Shown piece after piece: positions 1 to 8,266 of a stretch of 53,347 nucleotides of DNA (positions are counted from its first letter, which is position 1; each line of letters begins with the position of its first letter). The stretch is from positions 1 through 53,347 of the forward strand of contig NZ_MVHT01000040.1 in NCBI RefSeq assembly GCF_002086275.1, in the 5' to 3' direction. A program made the translations under genes and the position numbers. Below the pieces are notes generated by a model that was not told the DNA's origin, did not search any database, and saw nothing but the letters and a program-made list of their open reading frames with translations. This DNA is from Mycobacterium intermedium. GTDB taxonomy: Bacteria > Actinomycetota > Actinomycetes > Mycobacteriales > Mycobacteriaceae.

Positions 1-29
1 TCCGTGACAACCGCACCTGGCAACCCGAC

Positions 30-422
30 TCACCCCCAATCACACAGTCGGCGGCTTGACATCTTCATTGAGAGTCCGCTCCACGAACCGACCGGTCGCA
101 GGGCAGCAATGCGGGCCAACGGGTTCGACCCTGCCGTGACCAACAGCACATCCCATGGCTTTTCCCCGGAATGGCGCGGCGGCAGGCGAAGCGCAACACC
201 GACGGCATCGGGTAATGCGCCAGGCGTGCCAACGGCTTTCGAGACGCGGACAATGACCTCGCTGGTACCGATCGGCAGTCCTTGCCCCTCCGGGGCAACG
301 CGTTCGATCGAGCCACGTGCGAGCACCCCTACCGGATGGAAGAATCGCCGGTGCCGCAGGGCGGAGCCCCACTGGAACGGTTTGGCGACCAGGTCCGAAA
401 TGCTCAACTCAGAAACACTCAC
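30..422 (-). CDS. conserved mycobacterial protein, probably cut short at its C-terminus
   Basis: A 130-residue frame with a GTG start. Its body (PVGVLARGSIERVAP, KAVGTPGALPDAVGVALRLP, PWDVLLVTAGS, ALRPVGSWSG) reads like a conserved mycobacterial family of about 200 or more residues that, from memory, databases sometimes label phosphodiesterase; I see no catalytic motif to support that label. After GSWSG the sequence stops resembling a folded domain (SMKMSSRRLCDWG) and ends, so the C-terminal part seems lost through a frameshift or deletion. The GTG overlaps the stop of a small upstream frame in a GTGA coupling. Function unknown. Confidence 0.4.
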   Translation of the reverse strand: MSVSELSISDLVAKPFQWGSALRHRRFFHPVGVLARGSIERVAPEGQGLPIGTSEVIVRVSKAVGTPGALPDAVGVALRLPPRHSGEKPWDVLLVTAGSNPLARIAALRPVGSWSGLSMKMSSRRLCDWG

Positions 423-652
423 TTGTTCTGCGCCCCTTTACTTTCGATATATTGCTTGAAGTCGTCCATGCCGCCTCGGAATCGCCTGTCAAGCAGGCCG
501 AGTCGATGGTCATCGGCCTTGCGGCCGCAGTTCGGTGATGGCGACGCAGAGACCGCGGGTCGCGGTTCCCACACAGTCTCAATCGCGCGACGCGCGTCTA
601 TGTTGCCCCCTACAAAAGCCACAACAACGGCTACCCGCGAGCCAGCGATCAA
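419..652 (-). pseudogene. possible remnant of a gene upstream of the truncated gene
   Basis: A short frame whose last 25 residues (RRFRGGMDDFKQYIESKG) look protein-like and whose stop overlaps the next start as GTGA, the usual sign of an operon in this genome. The N-terminal half is low in recognisable structure. It could be the tail of a decayed gene; I cannot name the family. The stretch from 423 to 785 holds only this and the AT-rich regulatory island near 698. Confidence 0.2.
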
Positions 653-697
653 AACTCCGGCGCGGAAGGGGGCCGCGAGATCAACTCAACTATGAAA

Positions 698-719
698 CAT
701 TAAGAAAATTAACTAAATG
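698..719. promoter_or_regulatory. candidate MarR operator A (TAGTTAA core)
   Basis: An AT-rich island in GC-rich DNA. Read on the minus strand it begins CATTTAGTTAAT, and the first 12 bases are identical to the crtE upstream box at 3847. The 22 bp form an imperfect dyad (CATT-AG--AA mirrored by TT--CT-AATG, 8 of 11 pairs). It lies about 70 bp before the start at 786. A weak SigF-like pair (GGTTC at 731, GGGAAT at 751) lies just downstream. Assignment as an operator is inference from its recurrence at four promoters. Confidence 0.5.
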
Positions 720-785
720 CACTCCGCCGCGGTTCAGGCAATACATCTGCGGGAATACCGGCTCCAACAGCGGAGAGGAACCGGG

Positions 786-1223
786 ATGGGTTTGGACGAT
801 CGGCGTCCGGCGGGCGCCAGTGACGCGGCAGTGGAAGCGGCCGGGAAGGTTTCCGAAGCACTGGAAACCATCGAGCGGGCGCGGGGGCACCTGTACTCGT
901 TTCACCAGCTCACGGGGCGGGCCGACCTGCAGCTCGACAGCGCGGTAGCCCTGCTCCGAGAGAACGGACATGCCCAGTTGGCCGACCACATCAGCCACCA
1001 CCTCATCGGCCGCAACGTGCTGCCGGGCAGGTGGAGCTTTCAGGTGATCGAGGACTACGACGACGGCTACTACCGGTGCTTCCAGGAGGTGGAACGGCTG
1101 GTGCGGACGCAGCTCACCGGGGGCCGTCGCCACGTCTTCGAAGCCGAGATGAAGGAGCGGCGACGCACGTCGGGCCATCCGGCCCACACCGCCGCACCGA
1201 ACGACGACCGGACAGGGGAGTAA
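786..1223 (+). CDS. conserved actinobacterial hypothetical protein, first gene of a three-gene operon
   Basis: 145 residues from the ATG at 786. This start is chosen over the in-frame ATG at 717 because GAGAGGAA sits 5-13 bases upstream and the 717 ATG lies inside the AT-rich operator. The protein is soluble, with no signal peptide or membrane segment. It has helical patches (ALETIERARGHLYSFHQLTG; AVALLRENGHAQLADHIS) and a distinctive acidic-aromatic stretch (FQVIEDYDDGYYRCF), then a basic, disordered tail. I recall similar proteins in other actinobacteria but know no assigned function. Four bases separate its stop from the NmrA-like gene, so the two are co-transcribed. Its promoter shares the MarR-type box of the carotenoid genes. 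Confidence 0.7.
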   Translation: MGLDDRRPAGASDAAVEAAGKVSEALETIERARGHLYSFHQLTGRADLQLDSAVALLRENGHAQLADHISHHLIGRNVLPGRWSFQVIEDYDDGYYRCFQEVERLVRTQLTGGRRHVFEAEMKERRRTSGHPAHTAAPNDDRTGE

Positions 1224-1227
1224 CTCG

Positions 1228-2730
1228 ATGGACTGTGTCGTGTTCGGCGCCACCGGCTATCTCGGCATGCGATTGGTGCCGGCGCTACTTTCCGAGGGCC
1301 ACCGGGTCCGGCTCCTGGCGCGCGATCCGAGCAAGCTCGACGACGTGCCCTGGCGCGACAAAGTGGACGTGTTCCAGGGCGACGTCAGCGATGCGGACAG
1401 TGTCCGTACGGCGCTGGAGGGCCAGCAGGTTCTCTACTACCTGGTGCACTCGATGATGCGGCCCGACTTCGTCCAGTTCGACCACGACGCCGCGTGCACC
1501 GTCGCCGAGGCCGCCCAGGCGGCCGGACTGTCCCGGATCGTCTATGTCGGCGGCATTATCCCCGAGGGGCAAGAACTCTCCGACCACCTTGCCTCCCGGG
1601 AGGAGGTTGGCAAGCTGCTGCGTCAGTCGGGCGTACCCACCGTTGAGTTGCGCGCGGCCGCGATCATTGGGGCGGGTTCGGCCAGCTTCGAGATGCTGCG
1701 GTACCTGACCGATCGCCTCCCGCTCATGGTCACCCCACGCTGGCTGCGCACCTGCGTGCAGCCCATCGCGATCCGCGACGTGCTCTATTACCTGGTGAAG
1801 TCGGCCGAACTCCCGGCTGAGGTGAATCGCCCCTTCGACATCGGTGGTCCCGACCACTTCACGTACACCGAGATGATCCGCAAGTACGCGGAGATTGCCC
1901 GCCTACCTAAACGGCTGGCGATACCGGCGCCGGTGTTGAGCCCCTGGCTCTCCTCGCAGTGGGTGAATGTGGTGACCCCCCTCCCCCGCGCTCTGGCGGT
2001 CTCGCTGATGGAGTCCCTCGAAAACGATGTCGTGTGCGCCGACCATGACATCGCGGATTACCTCCCCGATCCCGAGGGCGGCCTGACGCATTACCGAGAG
2101 GCCGTCGAGCTGGCACTGTCTCACGTGCGTGACGGCGATGTGCGCACCCGCTGGTGGCGGGCCGAGGCCGAAGATGCGCCGTCTCGGCCGCTGCCCACCG
2201 ACCCGGACTGGGCGGGCGGATCGCTGTACGAAGACGTGCGGGAATGTCACATTGAGGCGGATTCGGCGACCGTGTGGCGTGCCGTCGCGACCGCCGCCGC
2301 CGAAAGCGAGTGGTCGGCCGTGCCCCGGGGCTGGTCGCTGCGCGGGTGGGTTGCTCGGCGGCCGAGAGGCGCCGCCCAAAGCACGGGAACGGCACGCCAC
2401 TCACTCGAGCACCGCGAATTGCACGAGGGAGAATCACTGGACTGGTGGCTGGTCGAACGGATCGAGGCACCGCGGTTACTTCGGCTGCGGGCCGAGTTCC
2501 GGCTTCCGGGGCGCCTCTGGCTGGAGCTCGCCGTGCGTCCCGCTGACGACGGTGGCTCAATTTATCGGCAGCGCGCCGTATTCCAGCCCTATGGCCTTGC
2601 CGGACAAGTCTTTTGGAACGGTTTGGCGCCGGCCCGAAAGGCTTTGTCAGCCGGCGTCGCCCGCGATGTCAGCGCCGTTGCCCGCGCGCTGACCGACCAC
2701 GCCGCAGACCTGACGACCCTTGGAAAGTGA
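1228..2730 (+). CDS. NAD(P)-binding NmrA/YbjT-like protein with C-terminal DUF2867
   Basis: 500 residues in two parts. Residues 1 to about 290 are an atypical short-chain dehydrogenase fold: VVFGATGYLG is the dinucleotide-binding glycine motif, followed by LLARDPSKL and the ALEGQQVLYYLVHSM strand typical of YbjT/NmrA proteins. These often sense or use NAD(P)H. From about 330 (GSLYEDVRECHIEADSATVW) the sequence matches the DUF2867 SRPBCC-like lipid-binding fold seen fused to YbjT domains in actinobacteria. There is no clear YxxxK catalytic pair, so it may be a sensor or a ligand-binding reductase. An SD GGGGAG precedes the ATG, and the stop is 6 bases from the next gene. A role in quinone, lipid or carotenoid handling is inference from context only. 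Confidence 0.8.
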   Translation: MDCVVFGATGYLGMRLVPALLSEGHRVRLLARDPSKLDDVPWRDKVDVFQGDVSDADSVRTALEGQQVLYYLVHSMMRPDFVQFDHDAACTVAEAAQAAGLSRIVYVGGIIPEGQELSDHLASREEVGKLLRQSGVPTVELRAAAIIGAGSASFEMLRYLTDRLPLMVTPRWLRTCVQPIAIRDVLYYLVKSAELPAEVNRPFDIGGPDHFTYTEMIRKYAEIARLPKRLAIPAPVLSPWLSSQWVNVVTPLPRALAVSLMESLENDVVCADHDIADYLPDPEGGLTHYREAVELALSHVRDGDVRTRWWRAEAEDAPSRPLPTDPDWAGGSLYEDVRECHIEADSATVWRAVATAAAESEWSAVPRGWSLRGWVARRPRGAAQSTGTARHSLEHRELHEGESLDWWLVERIEAPRLLRLRAEFRLPGRLWLELAVRPADDGGSIYRQRAVFQPYGLAGQVFWNGLAPARKALSAGVARDVSAVARALTDHAADLTTLGK

Positions 2731-2736
2731 AGAGCT

Positions 2737-2952
2737 ATGAGCGACAAAGAATTTCACAAAGGCGACAAGGTCAGCTGGAGAAGCCACGGCAGCACCGTGC
2801 ACGGCGAGGTGGACCGGAAGATCACCTCTGACACCGAGGCCGCGGGCCGCACCGTACGGGCATCGAAGGACGACCCGCAGTACCAGGTGCGTAGCGACAA
2901 GACCGGCCGCGATGCCGTGCACAAGCCGGGCGCGCTGCGCGCCGAGGACTGA
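2737..2952 (+). CDS. DUF2945 / HVA1-family small TUDOR-like protein
   Basis: 71 residues opening with EFHKGDKVSWRSHGSTVHGEV and ending HKPGALR. This is the full length and pattern of the hypervirulence-associated (HVA1, DUF2945) family, small SH3/TUDOR-like barrels common in bacteria and often near photolyase or stress genes. No biochemical role is established as far as I know. It is the last gene of the operon begun at 786. The 236 bases between it and the next gene show no feature I can defend. Confidence 0.85.
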   Translation: MSDKEFHKGDKVSWRSHGSTVHGEVDRKITSDTEAAGRTVRASKDDPQYQVRSDKTGRDAVHKPGALRAED

Positions 2953-3188
2953 ACTGGGGCCACGATCCGGCGAAGTCGAGCGAACACCCTCCAAGGCCCG
3001 GGCCGGCACCCTGGTGTGAGCAAAGCCACCTTGGGTGGTTACCTGATCGAGCGCCGCAATCGGTGTCTAACCTGCCCTTTTGACCACCATGCGGAGTGCC
3101 ACCAATCGAGAAACACCCTCCATGCCGCGACCGAAGGTCGCAGTCACCTATACGCTGATCGGCGAATCGCCCAGAAGGATGCGGATAA

Positions 3189-3767
3189 GTGACGAAGCGC
3201 GGCGCTGCTGATCGGCGACCAGACCGAGCAGAACTAGAGCATTTGATGTCTGCCGACATGCGCGCCATCACTGCGCAATCTGACCGCATCGGCCGCCACT
3301 TCGCCCGCAAGAACGAGGTAAGCGGCAACGATTTTCACGCGCTGCTGCACATCATGGTCGCCGAGACCGCGGGATCTCCACTGACCCTGGCCGCGCTGCG
3401 GCAGCGCATGGATGTGTCACCTCCGGCGATCACCTATCTCGTCGACCGGATGATCGACGCCGGCCACATCCGCCGTGAGCCCGATCCCGCCGACCGGCGC
3501 AAACAGTTGCTTCGCTACGAGGACTCCGGCATGGAGTTGGCCCGCTCCTTCTTCACACCGCTTGGCGAGCAACTGCGCGCTGCCATGGCCGATTTGCCGG
3601 ACCGCGATCTACAGGCCGCCCATCGGGTGTTCAGCGCCATGATCTCCGCGATGTCGACGTTTGAAGCCCAACTGGCGGCATCAGCCGAAACCCACTCGGT
3701 GCCGGCTGCAAAGCCCCCCGCGTCGACCAAGGTCCGCCGCCGCGTCCCACAGCAGAACGGGACCTAA
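3189..3767 (+). CDS. MarR-family transcriptional regulator 1 (CrtR-like)
   Basis: 192 residues from GTG, with AAGGA nine bases upstream. The winged helix runs from about residue 50 to 115: LTLAALRQRMDVSPPAITYL is the helix-turn-helix and DPADRRK the wing. The C-terminal helix (AAHRVFSAMISAMSTFEAQL) is the likely dimer element. It is a close paralogue of the MarR at the end of the crt operon (shared SADMRA, TAQSDRIGR, FHALLHIMVAETAG, YLVDRM, AGHIRREPDP) and a more distant one of the MarR at 16819. It lies directly upstream of crtE on the same strand. In Corynebacterium glutamicum the MarR protein CrtR represses the crt operon and is released by prenyl diphosphates such as GGPP; a like role here is inference. 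Confidence 0.88.
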   Translation: MTKRGAADRRPDRAELEHLMSADMRAITAQSDRIGRHFARKNEVSGNDFHALLHIMVAETAGSPLTLAALRQRMDVSPPAITYLVDRMIDAGHIRREPDPADRRKQLLRYEDSGMELARSFFTPLGEQLRAAMADLPDRDLQAAHRVFSAMISAMSTFEAQLAASAETHSVPAAKPPASTKVRRRVPQQNGT

Positions 3768-3846
3768 CCAGCAGTAAGCAGCGTCCGCCTCGGTGGAGGC
3801 TGCGTGGCTGCCGCTCGCGATCACAGCGGCAGGTTTAGAACTCATT

Positions 3847-3871
3847 CATTTAGTTAATCATTAAGTACTTG
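3847..3871. promoter_or_regulatory. candidate MarR operator B upstream of crtE
   Basis: AT-rich island CATTTAGTTAAT followed by CATTAAGTACTTG. The core AGTTAATCATTAAGT is a 15-bp dyad centred on C3859 with one mismatched pair. Its first 12 bases equal the box upstream of the gene at 786 read on the other strand. It lies about 80 bp upstream of crtE and about 50 bp upstream of a SigF-like promoter, between a MarR gene and its likely target. Confidence 0.55.
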
Positions 3872-3920
3872 AACTTACCGTCAAGGTTGACGCGGACCGC
3901 CAACGGGTCCCCGCCAAAGG

Positions 3921-3945
3921 GTTTGTTTTCTGATTCAGGGGGTAC
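3921..3945 (+). promoter_or_regulatory. SigF-type promoter of the crt operon
   Basis: GTTT at 3921-3924, a 15-base spacer, then GGGTAC at 3940-3945. This fits the mycobacterial SigF consensus GTTT-N15-17-GGGTAY. Only six bases separate GGGTAC from the GTG of crtE at 3952, so transcription should begin at or beside that GTG and give a leaderless or nearly leaderless mRNA. SigF control of carotenoid genes has been reported in M. smegmatis. Confidence 0.65.
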
Positions 3946-3951
3946 CAAGGC

Positions 3952-5142
3952 GTGACGATGCAACACTCCGGGCGGACGCTCACCGAGGTTCCCGACTCAA
4001 CCTCGGCGCCACCATTGTGCGAATTCCCGCGAACACGACCCGCCGGACCGGCAGTCGCGCGAGCGGCCTGGCCACCCGCGCCCAACCAATTCGGCCAGTG
4101 GCGAACAAACCTGCGCCAGCAGGTCCTCGCCGAAGTCTCCGACTTCGTCTCCGCGCGCTGCGCCGACGAATTGGGCGAATGCGGCGTGGACGTGGCCGGC
4201 GGGATCTTGCGGGAGTTCGTCAAGGACGGCAAGTGCCTGAGGTCGACGTTCATGTACCTGGGTTGGCTTTGCGCGGCTCCCGCCAGCGACGCGGCACTTG
4301 CGGCCACAGCCAGCCTGGAACTGCTGCACGCCTTCGCGCTGCTTCAGGACGACGTCATGGATGATTCGTCCTCCCGGCGCGGACGACCCGCGGCCCACAT
4401 CCAGTTCGCCCGCTGGCACAGCGAGCGCGGGCTGTCTGGCTCCTCGCGTCGGTTCGGGGAATCGGCCGCCGTGCTGCTGGGCGACTTGTGCTTGATCTGG
4501 GCCGAGCAGATGCTGCGCAGCACCGGGCTCGATCGCCACCAGCTAGAGCGGGCGTGGCCCCGCTACAACGCCATGCGCACCGAACTCGCCATCGGCCAAT
4601 TCGCAGATCTGGCAATTGATTTGCGCAACCTGCCCAGCATGGAGTCGGTGCTTGAGGTAGCCCGCAAGAAATCCGGCAACTACACGGTGCGACGCCCGCT
4701 GGAGATCGGCGCCGCAATGGCCGGTTGCGGTCCGCGCACGGTTGCCATGCTCGGTGAATACGGCTCGGCCGTCGGCGAAGCCTTTCAACTTCGCGACGAC
4801 ATTCTGGGCACCTTCGGAACACCGGAGACCACCGGCAAGCCCAACGGCGGAGATCTGCAGGAACGCAAGGCCACCAGTGTGATCGTCGCGGCCTATCACA
4901 TGGGCGACGCCGCGACGCGTCGTCAATTCGGCGAACTGATCAACAGCGACCACCTCGACGACGATGCACTCCACCGGTGGCGGAGCTTGATCTGCGCCAC
5001 CGGGGCGGTGTCGTACATCGAAGAAATGATCAGCGACCGAGTCGAAATCGCACGAACCGCACTGGACGACAGCGGAATTGACGTCGCAATGCAAGACGCG
5101 CTGGCCGACATGGCCGGTGTGTGCACACGGCGCGCCGCGTGA
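3952..5142 (+). CDS. crtE: geranylgeranyl diphosphate synthase
   Basis: 396 residues, a trans-isoprenyl diphosphate synthase. It should condense IPP with allylic diphosphates to C20 GGPP, the substrate for phytoene synthase. The first Asp-rich motif DDVMD is at residues 133-137, followed by RRGRP. The second reads DDILG at 282-286, the DDxxG variant common in actinobacterial enzymes. The first 40 or so residues are a Pro- and Arg-rich extension. GTG 3952 is preferred because a SigF-like -10 lies six bases upstream and no good SD is present; ATG 3958 is the alternative. It is the first gene of the crt operon; crtI starts 13 bases after its stop. Confidence 0.93.
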   Translation: MTMQHSGRTLTEVPDSTSAPPLCEFPRTRPAGPAVARAAWPPAPNQFGQWRTNLRQQVLAEVSDFVSARCADELGECGVDVAGGILREFVKDGKCLRSTFMYLGWLCAAPASDAALAATASLELLHAFALLQDDVMDDSSSRRGRPAAHIQFARWHSERGLSGSSRRFGESAAVLLGDLCLIWAEQMLRSTGLDRHQLERAWPRYNAMRTELAIGQFADLAIDLRNLPSMESVLEVARKKSGNYTVRRPLEIGAAMAGCGPRTVAMLGEYGSAVGEAFQLRDDILGTFGTPETTGKPNGGDLQERKATSVIVAAYHMGDAATRRQFGELINSDHLDDDALHRWRSLICATGAVSYIEEMISDRVEIARTALDDSGIDVAMQDALADMAGVCTRRAA

Positions 5143-5155
5143 ATCGGGGGGATTG

Positions 5156-6697
5156 ATGCGTACCGTACGAGGACGGACCGACCACGTTGTGGTAGTAGGC
5201 GCGGGATTTTCCGGGCTGGCCGCCGCGCTGCACCTGGCGGGCCGAGGCCGGCAAGTCACGGTCATCGAGCGGGAGAATTGGCCCGGTGGTCGGGCGGGCC
5301 GACGCGACATCGACGGGTACCGGATAGACACCGGGCCGACGGTGCTCACCATGCCCGACCTCATCGACGAGGCGTTCGCCGCCGTCGGTGAAAGTACCGC
5401 GCAGCGTTTGGATTTGCTTCCGGTGGATCCGGCGTACCGGGCGATGTTCGCCGACGGCAGTGCCGTCGACGTGCACAGCGACGCCGACCGGATGGCCGAG
5501 TCGGTGCGCGCGTTCGCCGGTCCCCAGCAAGCCGCCGGCTACCGCGCCCTGCGTGACTGGCTCGACCGCCTGTATCGCACCGAATTCGCCGGGTTCATCT
5601 CCGCCAACTTCGATTCGCCATTGTCGTTGTTGACGCCCGCGCTGGGTCGCCTGACGGCGATCGGCGGCTTTCGGCGCTGGGAAACGATGGTCAAGCGCCA
5701 CATCAGCGATGAACGGTTGCGGCGCGTGTTCACCTTCCAGTCGCTGTACGCCGGTGTCGCGCCGCAGCAAGCACTCGCCGTCTATGCCGTAATCGCTTAT
5801 ATGGACACCGTTTCCGGTGTCTTCTTCCCCCGCGGCGGCGTCCGCGCGCTGCCCGATGCGCTGGCCGCGGCCGCGAGCGACGCCGGCGTCCACTTCCGCT
5901 ACGGCTCCTCGGTCAGCGGGCTCGAACGTGACGGTGAGCGCGTCACGGCCGTCCGCACCGAGCACGGTGAGCGAATCGCCTGCGACGCCGTGGTGTTGAC
6001 CACCGAGTTGCCGCGCACCTACCAGCTTCTGGGCCGTCAGCCCCGCCGGATCCTGCCGCTGCGCGCGGCCCCGTCGGCGGTCGTTCTGCACTTGGGTTGC
6101 CGCACCGCCGCACCCAACGACCCCCAGATCGCGCACCACAACATCCTGTTCGGCGACGCATGGGAGCAGACGTTCACCGACATCATCCGCGACGGCCAAC
6201 TCATGCGGGATCCGTCACTGCTGGTCACCCGTCCCACCGCCAGTGACGCGAACCTGGCCCCCGCCGGCCGCGACCTGCTCTACGTGCTCGCCCCGGCGCC
6301 GAATCTGTCCCGCGGTCGCATCGACTGGTCCCGCATGACGAGCAAGTACGCGGACACGATGGTGGACACTGTCCAGGCACGTCTGCTCCCCCAGCTGCGT
6401 GATGATCTGCGACTGCTGCACGTCGACACTCCGGCCGACTGGGCGCGCCAGGACATGGCCGCGGGTACACCGTTCGCGTTGGCGCACACGTTCGCCCAGA
6501 CCGGGCCATTCCGGCCGGCCAACCTGGTGCGCGGGATCGACAACGTGGTGCTGGCCGGATCCTCGACGGTGCCCGGCGTGGGTGTGCCCACGACGTTGAT
6601 TTCCGGGCGACTGGCCGCCGACCGCATCACCGGGATGACCGATCGACGGGCCGCTGCCAGAACCCAAACCATCGACCTGAAAGCCCGAGTGCAGTGA
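5156..6697 (+). CDS. crtI: phytoene desaturase
   Basis: 513 residues from the ATG at 5156, with a CGGGGGGA SD five bases before it. It desaturates phytoene to lycopene using FAD at the membrane. The N-terminus holds the dinucleotide motif VVVVGAGFSGLAAALHLA, then ERENWPGGRAG. The C-terminus has the CrtI signature VVLAGSSTVPGVGVPT followed by SGRLAADRI. Length matches bacterial CrtI (about 500). A longer in-frame opening to 5078 would run back into crtE and is rejected. Its stop overlaps the crtB start (GTGA). Confidence 0.95.
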   Translation: MRTVRGRTDHVVVVGAGFSGLAAALHLAGRGRQVTVIERENWPGGRAGRRDIDGYRIDTGPTVLTMPDLIDEAFAAVGESTAQRLDLLPVDPAYRAMFADGSAVDVHSDADRMAESVRAFAGPQQAAGYRALRDWLDRLYRTEFAGFISANFDSPLSLLTPALGRLTAIGGFRRWETMVKRHISDERLRRVFTFQSLYAGVAPQQALAVYAVIAYMDTVSGVFFPRGGVRALPDALAAAASDAGVHFRYGSSVSGLERDGERVTAVRTEHGERIACDAVVLTTELPRTYQLLGRQPRRILPLRAAPSAVVLHLGCRTAAPNDPQIAHHNILFGDAWEQTFTDIIRDGQLMRDPSLLVTRPTASDANLAPAGRDLLYVLAPAPNLSRGRIDWSRMTSKYADTMVDTVQARLLPQLRDDLRLLHVDTPADWARQDMAAGTPFALAHTFAQTGPFRPANLVRGIDNVVLAGSSTVPGVGVPTTLISGRLAADRITGMTDRRAAARTQTIDLKARVQ

Positions 6698-7629
6698 TCC
6701 GAACCGAACTAGACGCCGCCGGTATCAACGACTTGGGCCTGCGCACGGCATATCGACGCTGCCGGCAGATCGCCGCCGAGAACGGCCGCACCTACTTCTT
6801 GGCCACCCGGTTGCTCGCGCCGGACCAACGCCCTGCCGTGCATGCCTTGTACGCCTTCGCCCGTTACGCCGACGACATCCTCGATGAGTTCAACCACGAA
6901 CTCGACGCGAGGGCGCGTGGCGACCGCTTGCAGCGGCTGTCCGACGAGTTCTTCGCCGGAGGCGAGCACCACGATCATCCCGTCCTGGCCGCCGTGGCCG
7001 ATACCGTGCGGCGTTACCGGATTCCCGCGGACCTGTTCGAGGATTTCCTCGCCTCCATGCGCATGGACCTCACCGTCACCGACTATCCCGACCGCGCCGC
7101 GCTCAACCGCTACATGCGCGGCTCCGCGGAAGTCATTGGACTGCAGATGCTTCCGGTGCTGGGCACGGTCGTCGACACCGAAGAGGCTGCCCCGTACGCG
7201 GCCGCGCTGGGGCAGGCCTTCCAGCTCACCAACTTCTTGCGCGACGTCGACGAGGACCTCATGCGTAATCGGATCTACCTGCCCGCGGACGAACTCGCCG
7301 CGCACGGCGTGGACCGAGACCTGATGCTGTGGTGTCACACGCAGCGCCGTACCGATGCGCGCGTGCGAAGCGCCTTGGCGGCCCAGCACGAAATCACCCG
7401 GGAGATCTACCGGTTCGCCGCCGACGGCATCGCCATGCTGGCGCCGCGGTCACGTCCCTGCGTCGCAACGGCGTTCACCTTGTACTCGGAAATCCTGGAT
7501 TGTATTGAGGACAGCGACTTCTCCGTCTTCAGCCACCGGGCCACCGTCGGGACGACGCGTCGGCTGCAAGTGGCCGGCGGCGCACTGTTCCGGTCCTGGC
7601 GAATTCGGCGCAGGGTCGGTGCGGCGTGA
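6694..7629 (+). CDS. crtB: phytoene synthase
   Basis: 311 residues from a GTG that shares GTGA with the crtI stop. It joins two GGPP head to head to give 15-cis-phytoene, the committed step to carotenoids. Family marks visible are SYRRC-like RRCRQIAAENGRTYFLATRLL, the first Asp-rich motif ADDILDE near residue 61, YMRGSAEVIGLQMLP, and the second motif NFLRDVDEDLMRNRIYLP near residue 180. Full length for the family. It is translationally coupled to genes on both sides, consistent with CrtE, CrtI and CrtB being made together. Confidence 0.95.
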   Translation: MIRTELDAAGINDLGLRTAYRRCRQIAAENGRTYFLATRLLAPDQRPAVHALYAFARYADDILDEFNHELDARARGDRLQRLSDEFFAGGEHHDHPVLAAVADTVRRYRIPADLFEDFLASMRMDLTVTDYPDRAALNRYMRGSAEVIGLQMLPVLGTVVDTEEAAPYAAALGQAFQLTNFLRDVDEDLMRNRIYLPADELAAHGVDRDLMLWCHTQRRTDARVRSALAAQHEITREIYRFAADGIAMLAPRSRPCVATAFTLYSEILDCIEDSDFSVFSHRATVGTTRRLQVAGGALFRSWRIRRRVGAA

Positions 7630-7949
7630 ACGACCGCTGGCAGTACCTGATCCTGCTCGGCCTGTGCCTGCTCATCACCGCGCCACTAGAGCTGTTCGGC
7701 AGCGGCGTTTACCGACAACTGCGCCGCGCCGCGTGGGCGGTGCTTCCGGTCGCGGCCGTGTTCCTGATCTGGGATGCGGTCGCGATCGCCGCCCACGTGT
7801 GGACGTACAACCACGACTACATCACCGGCATCGAGTTGCCACCTCCGATACCGCTGGAAGAGGTGCTGTTCTTCGTGGTGATCCCGTTGTGCGGGTTGCT
7901 CACCTACAACGCCGTCAGCACCATCCTGAACTGGAGCAGACGCCGATGA
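7626..7949 (+). CDS. crtYc: lycopene cyclase subunit CrtYc
   Basis: 107 residues, mostly three hydrophobic spans (LILLGLCLLITAPLELF; WAVLPVAAVFLIWDAVAIAA; LFFVVIPLCGLLTYNAV). PPPIPLEEVLFF is the conserved Pro-Glu-Glu motif of the heterodimeric actinobacterial lycopene cyclase. Together with CrtYd it turns lycopene into beta-carotene. The GTG overlaps the crtB stop and the stop overlaps the ATG of crtYd. Two tiny membrane proteins here are the normal arrangement in actinobacteria, as in M. aurum and Brevibacterium, not a broken gene. Confidence 0.92.
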   Translation: MNDRWQYLILLGLCLLITAPLELFGSGVYRQLRRAAWAVLPVAAVFLIWDAVAIAAHVWTYNHDYITGIELPPPIPLEEVLFFVVIPLCGLLTYNAVSTILNWSRRR

Positions 7950-8266
7950 CGGGACTCGGATACACCCTGCCGGCGGTGATCGCCGTCGTTGCCGTGTGCG
8001 CGCTGGAGCTGAAGGTGTTGCGCACCGGGCTGTTCCGGCGAGCCGCCTACTGGCTGTCGATGGTGATCGTGATCGGCTTTCAGGTTCTTGTCGACGGCTG
8101 GCTGACGAAACTGAGCGCACCCATCGTGCTTTACAACGAACGGCACACCAGCGGGCTGCGCTTCCCGTTGGACATCCCCGTCGAAGACTTCTTGTTCGGC
8201 TTCGCTCTGGTCACCGCCGTGATGCTGTTGTGGGAGCGACAACGTGCGAGTCGAAATCATGGATAA
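7946..8266 (+). CDS. crtYd: lycopene cyclase subunit CrtYd
   Basis: 106 residues from the ATG at 7946, in an ATGA overlap with crtYc. It has three membrane spans (LPAVIAVVAVCALELKVL; YWLSMVIVIGFQVLVDGW; FLFGFALVTAVMLLW) and the partner motif PLDIPVEDFLFGF. It forms the beta-cyclase heterodimer with CrtYc. A longer in-frame opening back to 7355 runs antiparallel to no known domain and overlaps crtB, so it is not used. The end overlaps the downstream methyltransferase by 23 bases. Confidence 0.92.
   Translation: MTGLGYTLPAVIAVVAVCALELKVLRTGLFRRAAYWLSMVIVIGFQVLVDGWLTKLSAPIVLYNERHTSGLRFPLDIPVEDFLFGFALVTAVMLLWERQRASRNHG

Noticed and set aside
7626..8266. crtYc/crtYd as one lycopene cyclase gene broken by a frameshift
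   Set aside because: Separate small subunits with an ATGA overlap are the normal actinobacterial heterodimer, and both keep their conserved motifs.
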